Positions 1 through 6,751 of a DNA stretch of 12,200 nt are shown here, piece by piece. Origin of the DNA: Myxococcota bacterium (GTDB lineage Bacteria; Myxococcota_A; UBA9160; PR03). Both the position numbers and the translations under genes were made by a program. The notes under the pieces were generated by a model. That model worked only from the letters and a program-made list of their open reading frames with translations. It made no database searches and was not told the origin of the DNA. Each line of letters opens with the position of its first letter. Position 1 is the first letter of the stretch. The stretch spans positions 1-12,200 of the forward strand of contig JASJBO010000256.1 of assembly GCA_030066475.1 (NCBI GenBank). The letters run 5' to 3'.

Positions 1-1058
1 GCCTGGATCTCGGCGACGAGCGCCACGGCGATCTGCTCCGGCGCGTCGGCGCCCACGTCGAGGCCCGCGGGCGCGTAGAGCCGCTCGAGCTGGTCCTCCG
101 TCGGTTCGATGCCGCTCCGGCAGAGGTCGTCCAGCAGCTCCTCGGTGCGCGCGCGGGGGCCCAGCACGCCGACGTAGCAGGCCCGGGAGCGCAGCAGCCA
201 GGCGAGCAGGGCGCGGTCCCGCTCGTAGTGGTGGTTCATGACCACCGCCGCCGTGTCCCGGTCGACTGCGACCCGCTCCGGCGCCTGCTGCGGCTGGCAG
301 CAGATCGTGCGATCCACGCCGGGCAGACGTCCGGCGTGGGCGTAGGCGGGCCTCGGATCCAGCGCGACCACCTCCCAGCCGAGCTCGGCGGCGATTCGGA
401 CCAGCGGCGGTGCGTCGGGGCCGGCACCGCAGACGAGCAGTCGCAGGCACGGTCGCACCGCCTCCAGGAGGACCTCCGTGTGCCGGCCGCGTTCCGTCTC
501 GCGAGCCAGCCCGTAGCGTCCCGTGGCGAGCACCTGCCGGGCGACCGCTTCGACGGACCTCGCGATCCCCATTTCCGCGAGCGGCTGCGAGAAGCGGCCG
601 TCCTCGCGGCTCAGCCAGCGCGTCGCGAGCGGCAGGGCGCCAGGTCCCTCGGACCGCACCAGCGTGGCAAGCACCCGCGAGGCGCGCTTCGCCAGGCAGT
701 CGGCGAGCAGGTCCAGCGGACCTGCGGCCTCGGGTCCCACGCGCTCGAGCAGGACGTCCACCCGGCCGGGACAGCCGAGACCCGGCCCGAACACGGGATC
801 GTCCTCGGTGCGCCAGTCGTAGTGGACCCGACGGGGAGCGCCCGACGCGAGCACCGACCGCGCCTGCTGGGCGAGCTCGCCCTCGACGCAGCCACCGCTC
901 ACGAGCCCGACCACCCTGCCGTCCGGAAGGAACAGGGCCCGCGTTCCCGGACGGCGGTAGGTCGAGCCCTCGGCGTGCACGACGCACGCAAGCACACCGC
1001 GACCGCCGGTGCGCCGCAGTGCCGCGAATGCGGACAGTATGTCGCGAAGCTCGCGCAT
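1..1058 (-). CDS. xdhC: XdhC/CoxI family molybdenum-cofactor maturation protein, 3' end cut by window
   Basis: Family role: XdhC-type proteins bind molybdenum cofactor, support its sulfuration and hand it to xanthine dehydrogenase or other Mo-hydroxylases in the cytoplasm. Seen: 352 codons from ATG at 1058 running off the window edge, close to the usual full length. The N-terminal XdhC_CoxI domain shows a GSTYRRPGT segment and the family hallmark SGGCVEGE (Cys about residue 57). From about residue 207 a Rossmann-type XdhC_C domain begins with LLVCGAGPDAPPL (C210-G-A-G), followed by VVALDPRP and later YVGVLGPRART. Context: it is divergent from the glycosyltransferase gene with about 98 bp between starts, and no Mo-hydroxylase subunit is visible. 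The start follows the family N-terminus MRELRDIL; no strong ribosome binding site is seen. A CoxI-like role for another Mo-hydroxylase is the main alternative. Confidence 0.93.
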   Translation of the reverse strand, partial: MRELRDILSAFAALRRTGGRGVLACVVHAEGSTYRRPGTRALFLPDGRVVGLVSGGCVEGELAQQARSVLASGAPRRVHYDWRTEDDPVFGPGLGCPGRVDVLLERVGPEAAGPLDLLADCLAKRASRVLATLVRSEGPGALPLATRWLSREDGRFSQPLAEMGIARSVEAVARQVLATGRYGLARETERGRHTEVLLEAVRPCLRLLVCGAGPDAPPLVRIAAELGWEVVALDPRPAYAHAGRLPGVDRTICCQPQQAPERVAVDRDTAAVVMNHHYERDRALLAWLLRSRACYVGVLGPRARTEELLDDLCRSGIEPTEDQLERLYAPAGLDVGADAPEQIAVALVAEIQ

Positions 1059-1133
1059 CGAGCGTGCGGCCCAACCTCATGCGGAGGCCGCGCCAGTGTA
1101 ACCGCTGCGAGCGAGAAGGCCTTGCCCGGCCGC

Positions 1134-1160
1134 GGAAGGGCTACCATGCGCGCGCCATGA
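1134..1160 (+). promoter_or_regulatory. Ribosome binding site plus 4-codon leader ORF overlapping the GT87 start
   Basis: A GGAAGG at 1134-1139 lies 6 nt before ATG 1146, which begins the mini-ORF ATGCGCGCGCCATGA (Met-Arg-Ala-Pro-stop). Its TGA overlaps the ATG of the glycosyltransferase at 1157 as ATGA. The same GGAAGG is 17 nt from ATG 1157, which is too far for normal initiation. Coupled translation from the mini-ORF is therefore plausible but unproven. Confidence 0.35.
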
Positions 1161-2245
1161 TCCGCGATCGCCGTTTCTGGATCGGCTCCGCGATCACCTT
1201 CGTCCTGTCGCTGGTGCTGGTCGGCGTGTTCTGGCTGTTCGCGCTGGACAACGCCTTCTACGACTTCGCGATCTACCGGCGCGCGGGCGCGGCGGCCCTG
1301 CGCGGCGACGCGGTCTACGAGTTCGCACCGCTCCGACACTTCCAGTACTCGCCGTTCGCGGCGTTGGCGTTCGGGGCGCTCCTGGCTCCCTTCCCGCGCG
1401 ACCCGGGCGGGGTGCTCTACTACGTGCTGCTGGCGCAGGCGTGGTGGGGCGCGCTGTGGTGGATCGCGAACGCCTCCACGCAGCGGGGCCTCGCGGGCGG
1501 GCTGGTGCTGTTCGCGCTGGTGTTCGGCTGGCCCTGGCAGTACGAGTACCGGCTCGGCCAGGTGAACGTGATCCCGCTGCTGTGCGTGTTCCTGGCCGCT
1601 CGCCGCCTCGACGAGCGCCCCGACGCCCTCTGGCTTCCGGCGTCCCTGCTCGCCGCAGCGCTCCACTTCAAGCTCTACGCGGTCGTCTTCTTCCCCGGTC
1701 TGCTGCTGCACCGCAAGCTCGGCGTGATGGCCGCAGCAGCCCTCCTGTACGCATCGCTCTGCCTCCTCCCGCTCGCGGTGCACACGCCCGAGGCCGTCCT
1801 CGAGGAGCATCGGCTCTATCTCGAGCACCTGCAGGCGACGAGCGCAGCCCTCGTGGACCACCGCTACAACGCCTCGGTGCACGGGGTGGTCACAAAGCTC
1901 GTAGGCGGGGGCTGGCAGTTCCTGGCCTGGGCGGCGGCGATCGCCGGCTTCGCGGCCGTGATCGTGCGCAACCGCAGCGCGCCGCTGACGTGGCACGCCG
2001 CCGTGAGCCTCGCCGCCGTGCCGCTGCTGATGCCGATCGCGTGGTCGTACTGGATGGTGCTGGCCTACCCGGCCGTCAGCGCCGGGCTCGATCGCGAGCC
2101 GGGCCGCTGGCAGCTGTGCGCGGTCGCGGCCATCGCGATCGTCGGCATCGGCGTCCGCTCGGAGCTGGCCAATCTCGGCGGAGCCGTCCTCGTGTCGGTG
2201 CTGGCGATCGCCCTGGCGCTGCGCCGTACCGAGAGCCGGCCGTAG
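1157..2245 (+). CDS. GT87/DUF2029 family membrane glycosyltransferase
   Basis: Family role: GT87 enzymes (PimE-like, GT-C fold) transfer sugars, classically mannose, from polyprenyl-phosphate donors to lipid or glycan acceptors on the outer face of the cytoplasmic membrane. Seen: 362 aa with about nine hydrophobic helices. The first helix (residues 8-30) is followed by a DFAIYRRAGAAALRGDAVYE motif whose D36 sits where the GT-C catalytic aspartate is expected. Further family landmarks are FQYSPFAAL, the GQVNVIPLL loop, an HFKLYAVVFFP segment and a late PIAWSYWMVLAYPAV helix. The reading frame is open much further upstream, but similarity begins at this ATG, so the upstream extension is only GC-driven openness. 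The acceptor is unknown; a role in surface glycan made alongside the PEP-CTERM proteins is only suggested by proximity. Confidence 0.85.
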   Translation: MIRDRRFWIGSAITFVLSLVLVGVFWLFALDNAFYDFAIYRRAGAAALRGDAVYEFAPLRHFQYSPFAALAFGALLAPFPRDPGGVLYYVLLAQAWWGALWWIANASTQRGLAGGLVLFALVFGWPWQYEYRLGQVNVIPLLCVFLAARRLDERPDALWLPASLLAAALHFKLYAVVFFPGLLLHRKLGVMAAAALLYASLCLLPLAVHTPEAVLEEHRLYLEHLQATSAALVDHRYNASVHGVVTKLVGGGWQFLAWAAAIAGFAAVIVRNRSAPLTWHAAVSLAAVPLLMPIAWSYWMVLAYPAVSAGLDREPGRWQLCAVAAIAIVGIGVRSELANLGGAVLVSVLAIALALRRTESRP

Positions 2246-2252
2246 GGCTCGC

Positions 2253-2284
2253 CCAAGAGGACCCCTCTCGCCGCCAGGCTTTGC
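2253..2284 (-). pseudogene. 32-bp remnant resembling the downstream phosphodiesterase gene
   Basis: On the minus strand this intergenic stretch matches 28 of 32 bases of 10656-10687, inside the phosphodiesterase gene. It would read QSLAARGVLL where the intact gene reads HSLAAKGVLF, so the metal-ligand His is replaced by Gln. A rough estimate makes a chance match of this quality unlikely, but the piece is very short. It could be a gene fragment, a shared repeat or coincidence. Confidence 0.25.
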
Positions 2285-2314
2285 GATGCGCGCACATTTG
2301 GCGTCAGCCGGTCT

Positions 2315-2332
2315 GCGCCGCCAAGGCGGCGC
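2315..2332. terminator. Perfect GC hairpin downstream of the GT87 gene
   Basis: GCGCCGCC-AA-GGCGGCGC forms a perfect inverted repeat (practical stem 7 bp, 4-nt loop CAAG) 70 bp after the glycosyltransferase stop. There is no T tract on either side, so it is at best a weak intrinsic terminator or a transcript-stabilising hairpin. It lies just before the regulatory motif at 2364. Confidence 0.35.
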
Positions 2333-2363
2333 GGCCCCACAGGCTCTGGTCGGACTGCGTTCG

Positions 2364-2379
2364 TATCCGGATCCTGCCA
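2364..2379 (-). promoter_or_regulatory. Candidate AraC-family operator upstream of the 236-aa PEP-CTERM gene
   Basis: TATCCGGATCCTGCCA on the plus strand, i.e. TGGCAGGATCCGGATA on the minus strand, is one of four copies of this motif in the window. It fits the XylS-type half-site (T)GCA-N6-GGNTA. It ends 82 nt before the start at 2462. Nineteen bases (with the following ACGA direction) are identical to the copy at 5145-5163. Confidence 0.6.
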
Positions 2380-2461
2380 ATCCGTGCCAGCGGAGTGCGC
2401 CTGGAGTTGCCGCACGCTAGTCCTGGCACTCACGCTGTCGACACGCAACACGGAGATCCGA

Positions 2462-3172
2462 ATGAAGCTGCTCCACGCGCTCCTTGCCCTGTTGGCCCTG
2501 GCGACGGTCCTTTCGTCCGCTCGGTCCGAGGCCGGCCTCGTGGTGGCCATCGACGACCCGAGCACCGAGGGGTTCGACGTCGAGATCGAGGATGGGGGCG
2601 CGGGGGACGACATCGAGCTACCCGGGATCGTCGGCTTCGACGAGACCGTCGGGGGCCTGCGCCTGGTGGGCTCCGGGCAGAGCAAGCCCGCTCAAGGCAG
2701 TGCGTCGGAGCCGCAGCTCCTGATCTCGATCCCAACGATCCAGGCCAACCAGGGCCTGGCCAGCGTCATCGTGACCGACACCGACTTCGATGCCTCGGGG
2801 CAGTCGACGGTCACCTATACCGGTGGAACGACGAGCGGAGCGACGATCCAGGTGGAGGCATTCGGGGATGCCGGAAACGAGGAGTTCGGCGAGAGCTTCT
2901 CGATCGGCATGTCCCCCATCCTGTCGGGTCAATTCGACGCCAGCTTCCAGGGCGGTCCGGGGAGGGTCGGCTCGTTGACGCTCGCCGCCGACCTGAGCTT
3001 CACCCAGGCGATCCAGACCGGGGGACTCCAGGCGAGACTGATCCAGGAGGCCCCGGAGCCGGGCAGCCAACCCCTGGCGTTGGCCGCGCTGCTGGTGCTC
3101 GGCGGGCTGAGGGCCCTCGCGGGGCGCCGCCGCGACCGCACGGACGACCGAGCGGACCAAAGCGCTCGTTGA
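2462..3172 (+). CDS. Exported PEP-CTERM protein, 236 aa, unknown core
   Basis: Seen: ATG 2462 is preceded by GGAG at 2452-2455 with 6-nt spacing and opens a clean signal peptide (MKLLHALLALLALATVLSS, cleavage likely near A24), so it is chosen over the in-frame ATG at 2384. The mature domain of about 170 residues is acidic, Gly/Ser/Thr-rich and predicted beta-rich; I do not recognise a named family. The C-terminus has the sorting signature: APEP at 197-200, a hydrophobic helix (LALAALLVLGGLRALA) and a basic cluster GRRR, then an unusually long polar tail of about 12 residues. Known: such tails are recognised and cleaved by exosortase. Neighbours: it converges on the CHRD gene with 21 bp between stops and has the shared operator motif 82 bp upstream. 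It is probably a surface or matrix protein. Confidence 0.85.
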   Translation: MKLLHALLALLALATVLSSARSEAGLVVAIDDPSTEGFDVEIEDGGAGDDIELPGIVGFDETVGGLRLVGSGQSKPAQGSASEPQLLISIPTIQANQGLASVIVTDTDFDASGQSTVTYTGGTTSGATIQVEAFGDAGNEEFGESFSIGMSPILSGQFDASFQGGPGRVGSLTLAADLSFTQAIQTGGLQARLIQEAPEPGSQPLALAALLVLGGLRALAGRRRDRTDDRADQSAR

Positions 3173-3204
3173 GCCGGGGCCGCTCGGTCGGACTCAGCGA
3201 GCGC
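3162..3204. terminator. Bidirectional terminator hairpin spanning both convergent stop codons
   Basis: GCGCTCGTTGAG (3162-3173) and CTCAGCGAGCGC (3193-3204) pair at 11 of 12 positions around a 19-nt loop that can itself pair CCG with CGG. The arms contain the stop region of each convergent gene, so one hairpin could end both transcripts. No T tract follows, as is common in very GC-rich genomes. Confidence 0.55.
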
Positions 3205-5074
3205 CGCGCCTCGCCACGAGCCCCCGCACGCGCGAGGACCGTCCTGCTCCCAGGGCGCCGGTCGTCACCAGCGCGGCGAGCGCGAGCAGACGACTCGCGG
3301 GCTCGGGCACCAGCAGGAGCTGTCCGCGGATCTCGCCGCCCGCGAAGTCCTGCGTGTGGATGTTGACGTACCAGAGCTCGCCCCGCAGATCGTCGATCTG
3401 GTCGTCCACCGGGTAGCTGCGCGCGCCGAAGACCGGGGTCGTGAGCTCGATGGTGCCGCTGTTCGGGCTGCCGACGCCGACGTCGTAGACGATCCCAGCG
3501 CTCGCGCCCGGGGCCGCCGGACCGTGCAGATGGGCAGCGGTCTGCGCGCTGCTGAGCCCGCCGAATGCGAAGTCGTAGAACAGCAGCTGATTCGTCGTGT
3601 CGAACCAGACGACCCCCGAGCCCTCACCCATCCGCTCGCCGCCGCCGCTCTGTGCCGCGTCGATCGCGCTGACGAACAGCTCCGTCGGGTCGATCTGTCC
3701 GCGGATCTCGCCGAGGGGCTTCGTGGCCGTCGCGATCAGCACGTACCAGAGCCCGGCGTCGAGGTCGTCGATCTGGTCCTCGACCGGGTAGTTGCGCAGG
3801 AAGGGATTCTCGAGCTCGATTGCGCCGACCTTCGGGTTGGCGATCGGCAGGTTGTAGATCTCCGCCGCGGTCGTCCCCGGCTGTGCGGGCCCGCGCAGGT
3901 CGGAGCCGGTGCCTTCGTCGCCCGACAGGCCACTGAACGCGACGTCGTAGTGCAGGACGTTCGCGCTGGTGTCGAGGGCGAAGAAGCCCTCTCCCATGCC
4001 GGTACCGCCGTCGCCCACGATCTGGTCGGGGTCGAGCGCCGAGGTGTAGGTGCGCACGCGATTCAGCTGGCCGCGGATCTCGCCGTCCGCGAAGGTGCTG
4101 GTGGGGACGTTGACGTACCAGAGACCGTTCACGAGGTCGACGACCTGCTGGGGCACCGCGTAGTCGCGGCCGAGTGCGACCGGGTTCCCGAGCGTGATGC
4201 GGCCGCTCTTGGTCGCGCCGGTGGGGAGGTCGTAGACGATGCTCCCGCTCTCGCCGGCGCCGGCCGGACCCCGCAGGCGTGCGGAGCTCTCCGTGCCGCT
4301 GAGTCCGCCGATCGTGACGTGGTACTCGAGGGTGCCGGCCCGCGGGTCGTAGACGAAGCTCGCGCTGCCCTGTCCCGTCCCGGGCATGGCGCCCTCGTCG
4401 GTGCCCGCCTGCTCCGGATCGAGCCGCGCGGTGAACGCGACGCCGGCGGCCGCCGTGATGTTGTCGACGCCGAGCTCCCCGTTGACCGCGCTGCCGTCGA
4501 AGCTCGCCGTGGTCGCGTGGACGACCCGCAGCTGGGTCACTGCGTCGAGGGTCGCGATCACGTCCGGGCTCGAGTTGCCCTGGGCGGGAGTCAGGTCGGT
4601 GGGCAGGACGCCGAAGCGCACCGTTCGCCACCCGCTCGTGGTCAGCAGCTCGACCGCCTCGTCCGACACGAACGCGCCCCCCGGGCCATCCACCCCGATG
4701 CGAAGATCGAGCGCGGTGCCACCGTTGTTGACCACGTCCATCTCGACGGCGTAGATGCCGGCGGCGAGATAGCTGCCGCTCCACTGGCTCGGCGAGGTCG
4801 GGTTGCCCGCATCCAGGCTGCCGGAGAAGGCGAACAGGGTGGAGCCCGGCCCCGACGGGGCGCTGGCGCGGACCTCGAGGTAGCGGTCGTCCATGCCGCC
4901 CTGACCGCTGCCCACGTTCTGGGGCGGCGTCGAGGTCCCCGCCTCACCTTCCCAGGACTGGGTCGTCGTGTCCTGGAAATCGTCGATCTGGAACGGGGCG
5001 ACGGCCGAGGCCGGAGACGCCAGGGCGAGCAACGCGAGGCTTGCGGTCCAGGCAACCAGCTTCCGCTTCATCAT
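3194..5074 (-). CDS. Exported PEP-CTERM protein with three CHRD domains
   Basis: Seen: 626 aa. The start is fixed by a strong GGAGGAG (5087-5081) 6 nt before ATG 5074; a second ATG follows immediately. A signal peptide ends near A24 (LASPASA). Residues 26-210 resemble a carbohydrate-binding-like beta-sandwich (IDDFQDTTTQSWEGEA at the start, ELGVDNITA at the end). Three CHRD domains follow at about 212-340, 341-465 and 466-588, each with the pattern ARL/SAL/SAID-DP, G-LS, LRGPA or LHGPA, GLWYV and GEIRGQ. VPEP at 589-592, a hydrophobic helix and an Arg-rich end form the PEP-CTERM tail. Known: CHRD domains occur in chordin and many bacterial exported proteins; their bacterial function is unclear. 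It is probably a surface or matrix protein handled by an exosortase encoded elsewhere. The shared operator motif lies 70 bp upstream. Confidence 0.93.
   Translation of the reverse strand: MMKRKLVAWTASLALLALASPASAVAPFQIDDFQDTTTQSWEGEAGTSTPPQNVGSGQGGMDDRYLEVRASAPSGPGSTLFAFSGSLDAGNPTSPSQWSGSYLAAGIYAVEMDVVNNGGTALDLRIGVDGPGGAFVSDEAVELLTTSGWRTVRFGVLPTDLTPAQGNSSPDVIATLDAVTQLRVVHATTASFDGSAVNGELGVDNITAAAGVAFTARLDPEQAGTDEGAMPGTGQGSASFVYDPRAGTLEYHVTIGGLSGTESSARLRGPAGAGESGSIVYDLPTGATKSGRITLGNPVALGRDYAVPQQVVDLVNGLWYVNVPTSTFADGEIRGQLNRVRTYTSALDPDQIVGDGGTGMGEGFFALDTSANVLHYDVAFSGLSGDEGTGSDLRGPAQPGTTAAEIYNLPIANPKVGAIELENPFLRNYPVEDQIDDLDAGLWYVLIATATKPLGEIRGQIDPTELFVSAIDAAQSGGGERMGEGSGVVWFDTTNQLLFYDFAFGGLSSAQTAAHLHGPAAPGASAGIVYDVGVGSPNSGTIELTTPVFGARSYPVDDQIDDLRGELWYVNIHTQDFAGGEIRGQLLLVPEPASRLLALAALVTTGALGAGRSSRVRGLVARRGAR
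3311..4441 (-). repeat. Three tandem CHRD domain repeats
   Basis: Coding units of about 125 residues each: 4055-4441, 3680-4054 and 3311-3679. All keep the GxxR/LHGPA and LWYV...GEIRGQ landmarks. They have diverged enough that they are protein-level rather than near-identical DNA repeats, pointing to old internal duplication. Confidence 0.85.
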
Positions 5075-5144
5075 GGATGACTCCTCCAACCGTCCGGGCG
5101 ATCTTGCCATGGCCCAACTGGCTGTCGAGCGACCCGGTCCAGAA

Positions 5145-5160
5145 TGGCAGGATCCGGATA
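5145..5160 (+). promoter_or_regulatory. Candidate AraC-family operator upstream of the CHRD gene
   Basis: TGGCAGGATCCGGATA, identical to the copies at 2364 (other strand) and 6752. Read along the minus-strand CHRD gene it is TATCCGGATCCTGCCA ending 70 nt before the start at 5074, the same orientation as at the other two PEP-CTERM genes. It is also the left edge of the AraC-gene remnant. Confidence 0.6.
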
Positions 5161-5267
5161 CGATCCGCGCCGGCCCCGCCTGCGGCACGTGGGACGTGTC
5201 CGGCGCGCGAGGTACGCAGCTCTCGCCGGGTCGGTTGCGCTTCCGGGAGCGGATGATCCGTCTCCCC
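5145..5267 (+). pseudogene. Truncated copy of the AraC gene promoter and 5' coding region
   Basis: 5145-5214 matches 6752-6821 at 67 of 70 bases (motif plus untranslated leader), and 5217-5267 matches 6932-6982 at 47 of 51 bases (AraC codons). Between them 110 bp of the intact locus are replaced by 2 bp, a net loss of 108 nt or 36 codons that keeps frame with a GTG at 5196. The remnant reads QLSPGRLRFRERMIRLP where the intact regulator has QLSPGRLRFREQMVRFP. After 5267 the similarity stops, so the sensor core and both HTH motifs are missing. The near identity of the leader shows a fairly recent duplication. The reading frame stays open into the next gene only because stops are rare at this GC; I do not call it a functional protein. 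Confidence 0.7.
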
Positions 5268-5305
5268 GTGAGCGATGGCAGGCCTGGAGTGACCGACGGG
5301 CGCCC

Positions 5306-5320
5306 TATCCGGATCCTGCC
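5306..5320 (-). promoter_or_regulatory. Candidate AraC-family operator upstream of the seven-repeat PEP-CTERM gene
   Basis: TATCCGGATCCTGCC on the plus strand ends 105 nt before the start at 5426, in the same gene-relative orientation as at the other two PEP-CTERM genes. With the copy at 5145 it bounds a 176-bp segment with perfect 15-bp inverted ends. The remaining gap to 5425 shows no convincing promoter hexamers. Confidence 0.55.
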
Positions 5321-5425
5321 GATTTCCTCGGCTCCGACCCCGCGCTGCTCCTGCTGTGCTAAGCGCGCTGAGAAGAAGGCAGCTCCCCCGCAAAGGGCCT
5401 CTCGGCCCGTCACAGAGGTGACCCC

Positions 5426-6697
5426 ATGCACTTCCGCAGGCTCCGAATCTCCATCGCCGGCACCCTGTGCTGTGGGATCGCCGGCGTTGCCTCAGCCCAG
5501 TCGGCGACGCCCGTCGGAGACGACTTCCGGGTCGATACCCTGGGAGCTGGCGGCAACTTCGCCTTCGAGGAGCAGCCCGACGTCGCAGTCCCGGCCAGCG
5601 GCTTCGTCATCGTCTGGCAGAGCAATGCCAACGACGACGGCGACATCTCGGCGCAGCGCTACGACGACGACGGAGACGAGGCCGGCAGCGCGTTCACGGT
5701 CAACACCACGACCGGCGACAAGCAGAAGGACCCGCGCGCGGCGGGCGCCAGCGGCTTCGTCGTCGTGTGGGAGAGCGAGGGCGATAACGACGACGACGTT
5801 CGCGGGCGCCGCTACGACAGCGCAGGGGCCGCGCAGGGCAATGACTTCCGCGTCAACTCGACCACCGCGAACGACCAGGAAGAGCCTTCCGTCGCCATGG
5901 CGTCGAGCGGCGACTTCGTCGTGGTCTGGGAGAGCAGCGATGGGCAGGACGGCAACCAGGAGGGCATCTTCGGCCAGCGCTTCAGCAGCGCGGGCGCGAC
6001 CCAGGGAGGGGAGTTCCAGGTCAACACCACGACCACCGGCAACCAGAACAGCCCCGCGGTGGGGCGGCGCTCCACCGGCGAGTTCTTCGTGGCCTGGGAG
6101 AGCGACGACGCCAGCAACACCGGCGTCTTCGCCCAGCGCTTCACTGCAGCTGGCGTGAAGGCAGGCGACGAGCTTCCGGTGAACACCACCACCAGCGACG
6201 ATCAGGAGGAGCCCGACGTCGCCGCGGCGGACAACGGCTACGTGGTCGTCTGGGAGAGCGAGGTCGGGAACAACGACGAGGACGTCTACGCCCGCCGCTA
6301 CGACGTGAACGGCAACGCCCGGGGCGGCGAGTTCCGCGTCAACTCCGTCACCGGGGGCGCGCAGGTCAACCCCGCCGTCGCGGCCTTCGCGGACGGCGAG
6401 TTCGTGGTCGTGTGGGAGGACAGCGATCGCCAGGCGATCTACGGCCAGGAGTACGACGCCGACGGCGACAAGATCGGTGGCGAGTTCAAGGTCAACACCA
6501 GCGAGGGCGACATGGAGATCCCGCGGATCGCCGTCGAGCCCGGCGGCTTCATCGTCACCTGGAAGGAGTTCGTCTCGGGCTTCTCGGGATCCCGGGTCTG
6601 GGCCCGCCGCTACGAGGTGCCCGAGCCCGGCCCGGCGAGCCTCGGACTCGCAGCCCTCGCCGCCCTGGCGGTGCTGTCGCGCCGGCGCAAGGAGTGA
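5426..6697 (+). CDS. Exported PEP-CTERM protein with seven propeller-like repeats
   Basis: Seen: 423 aa from an ATG preceded by GAGGTGA at about 5415-5421. The signal peptide is MHFRRLRISIAGTLCCGIAG with likely cleavage after VASA (A24). Residues 48-397 consist of seven repeats averaging 50 aa, each with the plan QxxPxVA, G-FVVVWES, an Asp/Asn-rich loop, AQRYD-xxG and GxEFxVN(T/S). VPEP at 398-401, a hydrophobic helix and SRRRKE form a textbook PEP-CTERM tail. Seven units of this size fit a seven-bladed beta-propeller; the acidic loops (e.g. DDDGDEAG, DADGDKIGG) could bind calcium. Similar repeats are common in large secreted adhesin- or RTX-like proteins. The ligand is unknown. The shared motif lies upstream and the AraC regulator gene follows on the same strand. 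Confidence 0.92.
   Translation: MHFRRLRISIAGTLCCGIAGVASAQSATPVGDDFRVDTLGAGGNFAFEEQPDVAVPASGFVIVWQSNANDDGDISAQRYDDDGDEAGSAFTVNTTTGDKQKDPRAAGASGFVVVWESEGDNDDDVRGRRYDSAGAAQGNDFRVNSTTANDQEEPSVAMASSGDFVVVWESSDGQDGNQEGIFGQRFSSAGATQGGEFQVNTTTTGNQNSPAVGRRSTGEFFVAWESDDASNTGVFAQRFTAAGVKAGDELPVNTTTSDDQEEPDVAAADNGYVVVWESEVGNNDEDVYARRYDVNGNARGGEFRVNSVTGGAQVNPAVAAFADGEFVVVWEDSDRQAIYGQEYDADGDKIGGEFKVNTSEGDMEIPRIAVEPGGFIVTWKEFVSGFSGSRVWARRYEVPEPGPASLGLAALAALAVLSRRRKE
5567..6616 (+). repeat. Seven tandem ~50-residue VVVWES/QRYD/VNTTT repeats
   Basis: Repeat starts at the protein level are EEQPDVA, KQKDPRAA, QEEPSVA, QNSPAVG, QEEPDVA, QVNPAVA and MEIPRIA. The sixth and seventh are the most divergent and the seventh lacks the VN end because it runs into VPEP. 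Copies differ at the DNA level. Confidence 0.85.
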
Positions 6698-6751
6698 GCC
6701 CCGCATGCGTGGCGAGACCGCTCGGGAACGCCGTCTCCACGCCGCCAGCCC

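Noticed and set aside
228..1160. 310-codon plus-strand frame over the xdhC region
   Set aside because: The opposite strand carries clear XdhC motifs in order; this frame has none.
899..2380. Long open minus-strand frame of 493 codons opposite the glycosyltransferase
   Set aside because: Biased composition without domains, and it lies opposite a recognisable membrane protein; typical antisense openness at high GC.
2424..2438. TGGCAC-N5 sequence resembling a sigma-54 promoter before the 236-aa PEP-CTERM gene
   Set aside because: The -12 element lacks the conserved GC, and neither of the other two PEP-CTERM genes has a similar element.
3356..5080. 574-codon plus-strand frame opposite the CHRD gene
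   Set aside because: Mirror of the repeats on the other strand (repeated VVDL/RVVA pattern), with no start signal or domain.
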